From Arenicellales bacterium (lineage in GTDB: Bacteria > Pseudomonadota > Gammaproteobacteria > Arenicellales > JAJDZL01): a stretch of DNA of 64,000 nucleotides. How positions within the stretch are numbered: position 1 is the stretch's first letter; each line of letters begins with the position of its first letter. The notes beneath the pieces are model-generated. The model had not been told where the DNA came from and made no database searches. It was given only the letters and a program-made list of their open reading frames with translations. The position numbers and the translations under genes were made by a program. The stretch is taken from positions 310,001-374,000 of the forward strand of contig OX638343.1 of the NCBI GenBank assembly GCA_951813075.1. The letters are read 5' to 3'. Positions 34,507 to 43,356 of this stretch are shown piece after piece.

Positions 34507-35059
34507 GCACCAGGAAATTGCTGGGCGATTGAGATCAAGCTGTCAAGTGCGCCTGCGGTTGCAAGGGGTTTTGTACTGTGGCGGACAACATCAATGCGGA
34601 ACGTCGAATTTTAGTTCCCAGAGGTTAGGAATGTTTCTCCATGCGTCATGGTGTGGAAGCTATGCCATTGATTGAAGTACTAAACGAAGTCAGTGCACTA
34701 TAAGTTACATCTTTCCGACATGAGGTAATTCGTCAAATTGGTTAAACGCTTTTCCAACCGATAGAGTGGAAAATTATGTTCAACTCAAGGTTGCGTTAAT
34801 ATGATGGAAATCCGGGTCAGCGCGGGATGGATTTCCTCTGTCGGCGAATCGCTTGAAGACTACGTACCAGCCGAACACATGCTGAATCGCTATAGTCTTT
34901 CTTGTTGAATTTTTGACTGACTGATTGTAGGCTAATTCTTATGCCATGCAACATTGCGCGTCGAATTAGTGATAAAGTGGAATTAATTGCTGAAAATCCA
35001 TATGGACATTATGTTAATGTGACTCGGTTGCAGGGATGCAAAGCAGAACCAGTGTCACA
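34507..35059. other. Intergenic stretch without a recognisable gene
   Basis: About 550 bases. The only neat frame is a 34-codon ATG frame at 34801 with no known relatives. The material probably derives from the decayed insertion sequence next to it. The segment ends at the stop of the desaturase gene. Confidence 0.4.
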
Positions 35060-35947
35060 TTAGTGTGCTTGTCGAGGATGTACCGGGTCAATGAGTTTGT
35101 CTTTCCACAGCCTCTTCAGTATGTCGCTATAACCCCTGTAGTAGAAATTTCCATTTCTTCTCAGAATTTCATTTTTTCGCTGATTGAAGACTTCGGGAAG
35201 CATTCTCCAAGGTAGTCCGGGGTTTTCGTGATGAACCCAATGGTAATTGTTGTTCAGATAGAGCAGTCGAGTCAGAAAAGAGCCTTCAACAATGAGACTT
35301 CGTTCATCTTGTGCAGGTGACCATCGGTGTTCTGTATAAGATCGAAATAGAATCAACGAAATACCGGGATAGACAAAACAGAGCAGAAATTTCCAGACAG
35401 GCAAACCGGAGAGTTGCACAAACATAAGAATGCCAGCACACCAGATGGCGTGAATCGACCAGATTCGCAGACGCTGGGTGTCACCGGCAACAATGAATTT
35501 CAATTCGCTTTTCCACAAATGAAAAAGTGATATGAACGGTCCGATCAGTAATCGACCAGCAAGGGTGAAATTGAATCGGTAGAGCCACTTACCGAATTGC
35601 CCCAGGTGATCGAATTGTTCGCGGGTTAGGTATATGGATTCAGGGTCGGATTCGACATCGGTCAGCACATCTGCGCGATGGTGTTCGAGATGGGAGTCGC
35701 GATAAGTCGGGTACGGGTAGTACAATGACAACGGCGGATAAACCAATAAAGTATTGAACCATTCGCACCTTGTCGGATAGCCATGAACCGCAATATGTTG
35801 AAAACTACCGTGCAAGCCGCTGATGTAACCGCCCAGTATAAAAAGCGCTGCAAGCGGTAAAGAGTCGCCATACATCACCAGGGCCAACCAGCAAGTATAG
35901 ATTCCAACTCCCAAAGTGATGTCGAAAATGAATGTATCCTTGCTCAT
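35060..35947 (-). CDS. Membrane fatty-acid desaturase family protein
   Basis: A 295-residue integral membrane protein with several hydrophobic helices and the three histidine clusters of the di-iron FA_desaturase family: HGSFQH near residue 45, HLEHH near 86, and HWVHH near 238. Such enzymes desaturate or hydroxylate acyl chains or carotenoids. The long spacing between the second and third clusters and the short length resemble bacterial desaturase/hydroxylase members of unknown substrate. It stands alone on the minus strand, 223 bases from the ABC binding-protein gene. Confidence 0.83.
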   Translation of the reverse strand: MSKDTFIFDITLGVGIYTCWLALVMYGDSLPLAALFILGGYISGLHGSFQHIAVHGYPTRCEWFNTLLVYPPLSLYYPYPTYRDSHLEHHRADVLTDVESDPESIYLTREQFDHLGQFGKWLYRFNFTLAGRLLIGPFISLFHLWKSELKFIVAGDTQRLRIWSIHAIWCAGILMFVQLSGLPVWKFLLCFVYPGISLILFRSYTEHRWSPAQDERSLIVEGSFLTRLLYLNNNYHWVHHENPGLPWRMLPEVFNQRKNEILRRNGNFYYRGYSDILKRLWKDKLIDPVHPRQAH

Positions 35948-36170
35948 ATCAATTCACAATCTGCAGTCTGGTCATGCAGAATTCTACAGGTTGATTGCCG
36001 ATTGAAAATTAGTTTCTGTTTGACTTGAATTAATGGCAGTCAGGACGTCAAATAATACTTGAACCAAGGTAGAATTCAAAACTCGCTAACTGGAATTTTC
36101 AGTTGATGCTGCAGGTTGCCGAATCCATTTGCATATGGCTGATCTGAAATCGAGTTTTTCATGTCAATCA

Positions 36171-37265
36171 TTATTGTCCGTCGTTAAGCCATTCGTTGAA
36201 CCAACGTTCCCTGACTTTTTCCGTGCGTGAGTACCATTCGCTTGCAATACGAACAAAATTCTTGGAACTCGATGTCGTTGATCTTGGCATGTATGTAAGC
36301 ATAGACACATTGGATTTTTCATGCAGGCCTATTCGTTTCATTGAGGAACTTCGAGTTGGGGTATAGGGAATCAGGTTTGATACATCTGCCATCTTCTGAG
36401 TGCCTGTAACGTACCTGATAAACTTTTTCGCTACTTCTTGATTAGGCGAGTCGCTCAGTATGCCCCAAACTCCAAATTCCAGTAGCTGCCCGTCCTGAAT
36501 GACGGATATGGCAGCGTTATGGTTCACTGTAGCTTCGAAAAATCGGCCGTTGAAACCTGATGCCATGACGACCGTTCCATCCTGTAATAATTTCGGGGGT
36601 TCGGCTCCACTTTCCCACCATACGATGTGGTCACGAATCTGGTTCATCCGGCGGGTGACCAGGTCCAATCCTCTTTCTGAACTGAGCAGTTCATATATTT
36701 GTTGAGGAGGAATTCCGTAGGATAGCATTGCCCACTCCAATACAGCTCGAGGTTGGCGTTGAAGGGCGCGTTTGCCTGGAAAACGTTCAATATCGAAAAA
36801 ATCGGCAATTGAAGTCGGCTTTTCCTCCAGAAATGCACGTTCACTGTAAGCCACAACAGTCGCGTACTCAAGGTGCGCAATGCCACAGTCGAGGAATGCA
36901 TCTTCCAGAAAGTCATCTTCAGCTGCAGTGCCGTCTGCGGCAGGAGCAAGCATTGAACTGTCAAATTCGATAAGGATTTTTTCGTTGCACGCAAAGTGCG
37001 CATCAGATTCGACAAAATCTACGACATCAAATTCAGGATTGTTTTCCTGGTTTCGGATTTGCAACGGTTCAATTCCGCCATTGTATCGGCGTAATTTGAC
37101 TTCGATGCCGGTTTCCTTTCTGAACGGCTCGATAAATGCGGCAAGTTGCGCTCTTTCGTATGCACCACCCCATGATGTAACAGTCAGTGTCTGGCCTTCA
37201 TCTGAAACTGCAAGCGCTGGAACACACAGCGCAATGGTTAATACAAATTTTCTATAGAGATTCAT
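36171..37265 (-). CDS. ABC transporter substrate-binding protein, polyamine/PotD-like, without its own permease
   Basis: A 364-residue periplasmic protein with a signal peptide (NLYRKFVLTIALCVPALA, cleavage near residue 21). It then has a type II binding-protein fold starting LTVTSWGGAYERAQ, a signature of spermidine/putrescine and iron-type binding proteins. No permease or ATPase gene is adjacent. Its start overlaps the end of the CLC channel gene by 14 bases, so it is co-expressed with arsC and that channel. The ligand is unknown. The potGHI genes 15 kb away are possible partners only in principle. Confidence 0.82.
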   Translation of the reverse strand: MNLYRKFVLTIALCVPALAVSDEGQTLTVTSWGGAYERAQLAAFIEPFRKETGIEVKLRRYNGGIEPLQIRNQENNPEFDVVDFVESDAHFACNEKILIEFDSSMLAPAADGTAAEDDFLEDAFLDCGIAHLEYATVVAYSERAFLEEKPTSIADFFDIERFPGKRALQRQPRAVLEWAMLSYGIPPQQIYELLSSERGLDLVTRRMNQIRDHIVWWESGAEPPKLLQDGTVVMASGFNGRFFEATVNHNAAISVIQDGQLLEFGVWGILSDSPNQEVAKKFIRYVTGTQKMADVSNLIPYTPTRSSSMKRIGLHEKSNVSMLTYMPRSTTSSSKNFVRIASEWYSRTEKVRERWFNEWLNDGQ

Positions 37266-39015
37266 TTTCTTCTTGTCGAAGTCGTTGAATTATCGCAAGA
37301 TATGAACGAATCACATCGTAGTCCCATACCACACCGAGAAGTTTCCCGTCAGTCGATGATACAACTGGTGCGATATCGGCAGTGAAGGTTTTGAAATCCT
37401 CGACGGCTTCTCGCATATTTGTTAATTCTGTGAATACGAGTGGATTGTGTTCGATCGCGTCGCTGATCGAACTTGAAGGCGCGTAGTTATCCAATGCCTT
37501 GACCTGAACAATGCCGACAAACACCCCATTATCGTCGGTTACGATGCCTTCGTCGTACCAACTATTTGCCAGTTTGTCTTTGACCGACTCCACTGTTTCA
37601 AACGGATGCAGGCGAAGGAAATTTTCGTGCATCAGATCGGCAACCTTTTGATAGACAGTCAGCGCATTTGTTCGTCCCAGAGAGAGATCAAATCCTCGTT
37701 GATTCAATTGAATGTCGAAAAATGATCGACCGAAAATTCGATATGAGATCAGATTTGAGAATACTACCGCGACCATCACTGCAATAGCGAGATCGTAATT
37801 ACGTGTCAATTCGAAAACGATAAGAATTGTTGTAAGCGGCGCACCGATGATGGGACTTGTTGCGGCCATCATCCCACAGACTGCATAAGGAATAATTCCC
37901 GAATGTCCGATCGCGGTGAAATCATCGAGAATCCCACCGCAGAGAGCACCAAATAATATTCCGATAAGCAGTATTGGGCTGAAAACTCCGCCGACGAAAC
38001 CGAATCCCAGACAAATCGATGTCAACACGATTTTGGCTACGATGAGCAGCGTCAGTTCACCGAGTCCAAAAGCGTGATCAATGGTTGCGAATCGAAGACT
38101 CGTACTGCCGATACCCAATACATCAGGAATCCAGATTGCGACCAGCCCGAGGATCATTCCCGCGATCATTGGTCGAAACTGGGTTGGAATATTTGTTCGT
38201 TTGATCAAGGCTTCACAAGTCAGGATGCCTTTTGCGTATATGATGGCGAGCAGAGCACTCAATACACCGATGATCGCGAAAAATATAAATTCGTAGCCAA
38301 ATTGTACGCCTTCGAACTCCACCAGAAACAGAGCGGGTCGGTGGAACATCACATTGGCAACAACATAACCGACAGCAGCTGCGACCGCCGTCGGCGCGAA
38401 CACCTGTATCGAATAGTGTCTGAGTATCACCTCATGCGCGAAAACCAAGCCTGCGATCGGAGCATTGAACGCGACAGCGATAGCCGCCGCCACTCCACTT
38501 GCGATACTGACCGCTTGCAGATTGCGAATTTCAAGATTCAGCTTGGCAGCGATGGAGCCGATGATGGTACCGAGATAAACCAGAGGCCCGTATTGGCCGA
38601 CCGATGCGCCGGTTCCCAACGACAACAGTGCTGCCAGAGTGGACATCAATCCGCTTTTGATCGATTCACCAGCACTTCTGGTTTGTACCATCCAAATCGA
38701 ATCGGAAGGTCCCAGGCCTCGTCGTAGTCTCACCATGTAACGCACAATCAGCCCGACCGCGAGCCCTCCGAGCGTTGGTACCAGAACCGTGGCGATGTTT
38801 AGAAATAGTATGTCTTCCGAGCGCTGAATTCGTGCGCTCGGTGATATCAGCAGATTACGATTCAGCCACAGAACTGCTTCGACGAATGAAAGTGCCAGTA
38901 GGGAAACAACAGCACCGATTGCAGAACCTAGCGCAGCAAGAATGACAATACGCAGGATGATGGTTTTTAATTCGTTATTGCTGACAGTCAATATCGGCAC
39001 GATTATCTGGCTCAA
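37252..39015 (-). CDS. CLC-family chloride channel/transporter with C-terminal CBS domains, gating Glu replaced
   Basis: A 587-residue CLC protein with a hydrophobic membrane part (residues 15-430) and two CBS domains at the C-terminus (450-570). CLC signatures GTGASVGQYGP, GFVGGVFSP and APLTTILIVFELT are present. The external gating glutamate, Glu148 of E. coli ClcA in GREGP, is Tyr142 here (GQYGP), while a Glu (Glu195, FAHEV) is kept in the region of the inner proton glutamate. Lack of the gating Glu usually uncouples proton exchange, so this may be a passive anion channel. TTG start; GTG five codons later is possible. Downstream of arsC by 21 bases. Confidence 0.88.
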   Translation of the reverse strand: MSQIIVPILTVSNNELKTIILRIVILAALGSAIGAVVSLLALSFVEAVLWLNRNLLISPSARIQRSEDILFLNIATVLVPTLGGLAVGLIVRYMVRLRRGLGPSDSIWMVQTRSAGESIKSGLMSTLAALLSLGTGASVGQYGPLVYLGTIIGSIAAKLNLEIRNLQAVSIASGVAAAIAVAFNAPIAGLVFAHEVILRHYSIQVFAPTAVAAAVGYVVANVMFHRPALFLVEFEGVQFGYEFIFFAIIGVLSALLAIIYAKGILTCEALIKRTNIPTQFRPMIAGMILGLVAIWIPDVLGIGSTSLRFATIDHAFGLGELTLLIVAKIVLTSICLGFGFVGGVFSPILLIGILFGALCGGILDDFTAIGHSGIIPYAVCGMMAATSPIIGAPLTTILIVFELTRNYDLAIAVMVAVVFSNLISYRIFGRSFFDIQLNQRGFDLSLGRTNALTVYQKVADLMHENFLRLHPFETVESVKDKLANSWYDEGIVTDDNGVFVGIVQVKALDNYAPSSSISDAIEHNPLVFTELTNMREAVEDFKTFTADIAPVVSSTDGKLLGVVWDYDVIRSYLAIIQRLRQEENESL

Positions 39016-39036
39016 ATATGGTGAGTGTTCGAAGAC

Positions 39037-39384
39037 TCAGAGAATTTCCAGAACTCGTTCTGGTGGGCGTCCGATAGCAGCTTTATCTCCGTTCACGACA
39101 ACAGGCCGCTGTATCAGAATTGGATGCTCGATAATTTTGTCAATCAGTTGTTCATCTGTCAATTGGGGATTGGCAAGATTTTCTGATTGATAGATCGGCT
39201 CGTTTGTTCGAATCAAATCTCGGGGTTTCATGCAGAGTGCATCAAGAATCTCACTTAATGTCTGAGCGGAAGGCGGGGTCTTGAGATACTCGATGACCGT
39301 AAACTTGAAATTGTTATTCTGCAGCAATTTCAATGTAAGCCTTGATTTTGTGCATCTTGGATTGTGGTAGATCGTTACGCCCAT
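39037..39384 (-). CDS. arsC: ArsC/YffB-family thioredoxin-fold protein (putative arsenate reductase)
   Basis: A 115-residue ArsC-family protein with the active-site NPRCTKSR (Cys11) and the conserved RPVVVNGDKAAIGRPPE segment. The Arg in PILIQRPVV corresponds to a residue needed for oxyanion binding in glutaredoxin-coupled arsenate reductases. No other ars genes are near, so a general thioredoxin-like role is also possible. First in an operon with the CLC channel and the orphan binding protein. Confidence 0.87.
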   Translation of the reverse strand: MGVTIYHNPRCTKSRLTLKLLQNNNFKFTVIEYLKTPPSAQTLSEILDALCMKPRDLIRTNEPIYQSENLANPQLTDEQLIDKIIEHPILIQRPVVVNGDKAAIGRPPERVLEIL

Positions 39385-39622
39385 GAAATTACCCGATTTT
39401 CAATGAAATTGCATTTAAACGGAAACCATTGTTCGGTTAGAACTCGAAAGTATTTTAGCTTGTTTTCCGGCAGAAATATCTTGTCGACAGTTGTGGAATT
39501 TTGTGCGATGGAAGGGGAACAAGCGATATTTCGTTGAAATCAGGTTATTTCGGAAAGCCCTGTGCAGAATACGCGCTCACTCATTTACGGATAAAATAGA
39601 CTGTTCAGAATACAAACCGTCT

Positions 39623-41311
39623 GTGAATAAATTGTACCAGTCAAATCAATCCTATTCTGTTCTTCCAACTGCGACAATAAGCAGACATGGAGGAAAGATA
39701 CTCGCCGATCAGTTGGCCGCCCAGGGAACTGAAGCTGTATTCTGCGTCGCCGGAGAGTCGTTCCTGCCTGCGTTGGACGGACTGTATGATCACAGCAGCA
39801 TCCAGACTGTTACCTGCAGACACGAGAGTGGCGCAGCGATTATGGCGGAGGCGTGGGGCAAAATGACCGGCCGGCCGGCTGTGGCATTTGTCACCCGGGG
39901 ACCGGGTGCAACCAATGCCTGTCTGGGTGTGCATATCGCGTACCAGGATTCGACCCCAATGGTTCTGATGATAGGACAGGTGCAACGCGGCTATTCGGAT
40001 CGGGAGGCATTCCAGGAAGTCGATTTCCGTACAATGTTCCGTCCCTTGGCGAAATGGGTTGCACAGGTTGAGGACACTACACGAATTCCCGAATATATCA
40101 GTCGTGCCTGGCACACCGCGATGTCTGGCCGTCCAGGTCCTGTCGTTCTGGTATTTCCTGAAGATGTGCTGTTTGGTGAAGAGCAGGTTGCAGACATTCC
40201 AGCAGCAAAGCCGAATGCGGCACAGGCACCGGAAGACTCCGCGGACCTTGTTGCAACATTTCTGGATTCGGCTAAGCGTCCACTGATTGTAGTTGGCGGC
40301 GGGGGATGGAGCGAGACTTGCCGAATTCAGCTCGCCGAATTCGTCCAGCAAAATAATCTGCCCGTTGTTGTTGAGTTTCGCTGTCAGGACTATATCGACA
40401 ACCGCCATTCGAACTATATCGGTGATCTTGGAATCAGTACGGGTCCGGGACTTGTCGAGATGATGCAAGAGTGTGATCGCATCCTATGCATCGGAGCACG
40501 TTTGGGAGAATTGCCGACACAGAAGTATTCTTTGGTTGAATCGCCCTTGCCGAGCGCGGAATTCTTTCATGTGCACGCGGACATCGATGAATTGGGACGA
40601 GTCTACTATCCGAATATCGCGGTTAATGCATCATCCGGCTCTTTCATTGAGCGATTGCAGAATCTCACAATCAGCGATCAAAAAAACTGGCGCGAATGGA
40701 CAGAACGCGGCCGTCGGCACTTTGTCGATCATTCAACCCAACTTCCGGATAACCCTGTCACGTTGAACGAGCAGGCGATCAGTTGGTTGAGAGATTATCT
40801 TCCGTACGACGCGATTATCGCCAGTGGTTCAGGTATCAGTAGTGGGGTACTTCACCGATACTATTACTATGGCGCAACCTATCGAACGCAATTGGCGCCA
40901 GCGACGGGTTCAATGGGCTACAGTGTGCCCGCAGCAATTGCAGCCAAAATGTGTGCGCCGGAAAGAAAGGTGGTTTGCATTGCCGGCGATGGGTGCTTTT
41001 TGATGACCAGTCAGGAATTGGCGACAGCCGCGATGCTCGAACTCGACATTACCTTTGTCGTGATCAACAACGGGGTACTCGGAACTATTCGGAAACATCA
41101 GGAAACACATTATCCCGAGAGGGTGTTGGCCACCGATCTGCACAATCCGGACTTTAGCACTTATGCACGGAGTTTTGGTGCACGGGGCTATGTTGCGACG
41201 ACTCAAGACGAATTTGTCAAAGCCTTTGAAGCAGCGGATTCCGACGGCGGAATGTCGCTGGTCGATCTCAGAATTGATCGGGATAAGTATCTCGAATCCA
41301 TGATGAAGTAG
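39623..41311 (+). CDS. Thiamine-diphosphate enzyme, acetolactate-synthase-like
   Basis: About 562 residues in the three-domain ThDP fold. An N-terminal PYR domain carries the catalytic Glu in CRHESGAAIMAEAWGKMTGRPAV and then GPGATNA. A central domain is followed by a C-terminal PP domain with the GDGCFLMTSQELATAAMLELD metal/ThDP motif ending in NN. It resembles acetolactate synthase large subunits and benzoylformate/oxalyl-CoA decarboxylase relatives; no regulatory subunit is adjacent. I place the start at GTG 39623. The frame is open from a TTG at 39491, but the extra Arg-rich residues do not look like this family. First gene of a seven-gene operon. Confidence 0.85.
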   Translation: MNKLYQSNQSYSVLPTATISRHGGKILADQLAAQGTEAVFCVAGESFLPALDGLYDHSSIQTVTCRHESGAAIMAEAWGKMTGRPAVAFVTRGPGATNACLGVHIAYQDSTPMVLMIGQVQRGYSDREAFQEVDFRTMFRPLAKWVAQVEDTTRIPEYISRAWHTAMSGRPGPVVLVFPEDVLFGEEQVADIPAAKPNAAQAPEDSADLVATFLDSAKRPLIVVGGGGWSETCRIQLAEFVQQNNLPVVVEFRCQDYIDNRHSNYIGDLGISTGPGLVEMMQECDRILCIGARLGELPTQKYSLVESPLPSAEFFHVHADIDELGRVYYPNIAVNASSGSFIERLQNLTISDQKNWREWTERGRRHFVDHSTQLPDNPVTLNEQAISWLRDYLPYDAIIASGSGISSGVLHRYYYYGATYRTQLAPATGSMGYSVPAAIAAKMCAPERKVVCIAGDGCFLMTSQELATAAMLELDITFVVINNGVLGTIRKHQETHYPERVLATDLHNPDFSTYARSFGARGYVATTQDEFVKAFEAADSDGGMSLVDLRIDRDKYLESMMK

Positions 41312-41324
41312 TCACTTCCTACGT

Positions 41325-42104
41325 ATGAATACTCGTGTGTCATCCTTGTTTGACCTGTCCGGGAAAACCGCGCTGGTCACAGGCGCTTCAAGCGGCATCG
41401 GACATCACTTTTCGCACACGCTGGCGGCCGCCGGCGCTCAGGTGATTCTGACAGCACGACGCATCGAGCAGCTAGAGCAGGCAGTAACCGAAATTCAAAC
41501 CAATGGCGGGAGTGCAAGTTGGTTAAAATTGGACGTGACCAATCAGGCAAGTGTCGAAGCCGCATTTTCGAATGCAATGACGCAGTACTCGCGAATTGAT
41601 ATCGTGATCAATAATGCCGGTATTGCATCAGGCGGAAACGCACTGGATGTGACCGAGAAGCACTGGGATGACGTGATTTCCACCAATCTGAAAGGTGCAT
41701 GGCTGGTCGCGCAGCAGGCTGGACGCTGCATGTCAGCAGACGGCAAGGGTGGGTCACTGATCAATATAGCGTCCATACTTGGTATACGCGTGATGGGTGG
41801 CGTCGCCCCCTATGCAGCAGCAAAAGCCGGACTGGATCATCTGACGAGGGCCTTGGCTTACGAATGGGCACGATTCGATATTCGGGTCAATGCCATCGCT
41901 CCCGGTTATGTGGTAACGGATATAAATCGAGACTACCTGAATTCCCCACAGGGTGACAAGGCTCGAAAACGAATTCCGCAGAAAAGATTTGGACGGCCTG
42001 AGCACCTGGATGGAGCGATGTTGCTATTGGCGTCGGGTGCGTCATCATATATGACAGGCAGCACGATTGTTGTAGATGGAGGACATCTACAGTCTTCAAT
42101 GTAG
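41325..42104 (+). CDS. Short-chain dehydrogenase/reductase
   Basis: A classical SDR of 259 residues: cofactor motif TGASSGIGHH near 20, NNAG near 95, Ser in the SLINIASILG strand, and catalytic Tyr-x3-Lys in APYAAAKAGLDHL. The Arg residues after the first strand (LTARR) suggest NADP. The substrate is unknown, but the operon suggests a CoA ester or keto acid. It starts 13 bases after the ThDP enzyme and is followed after 16 by an acyl-CoA dehydrogenase. Confidence 0.9.
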   Translation: MNTRVSSLFDLSGKTALVTGASSGIGHHFSHTLAAAGAQVILTARRIEQLEQAVTEIQTNGGSASWLKLDVTNQASVEAAFSNAMTQYSRIDIVINNAGIASGGNALDVTEKHWDDVISTNLKGAWLVAQQAGRCMSADGKGGSLINIASILGIRVMGGVAPYAAAKAGLDHLTRALAYEWARFDIRVNAIAPGYVVTDINRDYLNSPQGDKARKRIPQKRFGRPEHLDGAMLLLASGASSYMTGSTIVVDGGHLQSSM

Positions 42105-42120
42105 AGAGTGAATAACAACA

Positions 42121-43323
42121 ATGGATTTTGAACTAAGCGGCGAGGTCAGGGATTACCAGCAAAGAATCCGTGATTTTGTAAACACACATATCATTCCAGT
42201 CGAATCGATCCCGGATGCCTACGATGAGGGTGAGAATATTGCCGATGAATATTTTCTACCGCTGCGTGAAAAGGCCAGGAGCGAGGGACTTTGGTGTCTG
42301 CAGATGCCAAAGTCGCTGGGTGGTGGTGGACTGTCAACGGTCGGAATGGCCGCCTGCTATGAGGAAATGGGTCGTTCGATATTCGGTCCCGTTGTATTCA
42401 ATAGCGCTGCTCCTGATGATGGCAACATGATCGTTCTTGAACGTTTGGGTACACCGGCTCAAAAAGAGCGTTGGCTGCAACCGATTATCGACGGTACGGT
42501 ACGTTCGGCACTTGCGATGACTGAGCCTGCGCCGGGATCAGGATCGGACCCGCTGGGAATGATGCTGACAACTGCTACCAGATCTGGTGACAAATGGCAG
42601 ATACACGGGCACAAGTGGTTCATAACCGGTGCCGGAGTCGCTCAACATTTTATTCTGTTGGCGCGCACCTCTGATCACCCTCGAAAGGGACTGACCGCGT
42701 TTATGTTTGACCGAGACGATCCGGGTTGGGAACTGATTCGACGGGTGCCGATCATGGGACCCGAAGAGCACGGTGGGCACTGCGAACTGAAATTTGACGG
42801 ACTTGAGATTCCGGATGAAAATCGCCTTCTGGAAATCGGCGACGGTATGAAAGTCGTTCAGATACGATTGGGAACCGCCAGGCTCACACATTGCATGCGC
42901 TGGCTGGGTTTGTGTCGTCGGGCTCTGGAGATCGCCGGTGAGTATGCGAGCGATCGCAAGGCATTTGGCAAATTGCTGACCGAACACGAAGGTGTACAGT
43001 GGATGCTGGGAGAAGCGGCGAGCAAAGTGCATATTGGCCGATTGCTGACGATGCATGCAGCATGGAAACTGGCGCAGGGAGACTACGCTCGCAAAGAAGT
43101 CTCAATAGCAAAGGTTATTGTCGCGGACACACTACATGATGTAGTCGACACCGCAATTCAGATGCTGGGTGCGAAAGGCTATTCGAAAGACACGATTTTG
43201 CAGTGGATGTATCGGTACCAACGTCAGTCACGACTGGTTGATGGCGCTTCTGAAGTGCACAAGATGGTATTGTCGAAATTCTACATGAATGAAGGGGATG
43301 ACTTCTTTGGATGGGGAGTGTGA
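42121..43323 (+). CDS. Acyl-CoA dehydrogenase family protein
   Basis: A 400-residue FAD enzyme of the acyl-CoA dehydrogenase fold, with the ALAMTEPAPGSGSDP flavin-binding segment, GHKWFITGAGVA, the AFGKLLTEHEGVQWMLGE helix and a C-terminal DGASEVHKMVLSKFYM. The usual Glu base in EGT-HxI near the end is replaced by GASEVHKM, as in long- or branched-chain and ACAD10/11-like members. It acts on an acyl-CoA in the operon's pathway; chain type is not readable. Confidence 0.88.
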   Translation: MDFELSGEVRDYQQRIRDFVNTHIIPVESIPDAYDEGENIADEYFLPLREKARSEGLWCLQMPKSLGGGGLSTVGMAACYEEMGRSIFGPVVFNSAAPDDGNMIVLERLGTPAQKERWLQPIIDGTVRSALAMTEPAPGSGSDPLGMMLTTATRSGDKWQIHGHKWFITGAGVAQHFILLARTSDHPRKGLTAFMFDRDDPGWELIRRVPIMGPEEHGGHCELKFDGLEIPDENRLLEIGDGMKVVQIRLGTARLTHCMRWLGLCRRALEIAGEYASDRKAFGKLLTEHEGVQWMLGEAASKVHIGRLLTMHAAWKLAQGDYARKEVSIAKVIVADTLHDVVDTAIQMLGAKGYSKDTILQWMYRYQRQSRLVDGASEVHKMVLSKFYMNEGDDFFGWGV

Positions 43324-43356
43324 TGGCGACGATGGATTAGTTGCCGAATTCTGCTG

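Noticed and set aside
34801..34908. A 34-codon ATG frame in the gap before the desaturase
   Set aside because: Too short, with no ribosome binding site and no recognisable similarity.
39491..39622. N-terminal extension of the ThDP enzyme from a TTG
   Set aside because: The extra 44 residues are Arg/Lys/Cys rich and unlike the family; a GTG at 39623 gives the usual N-terminus.
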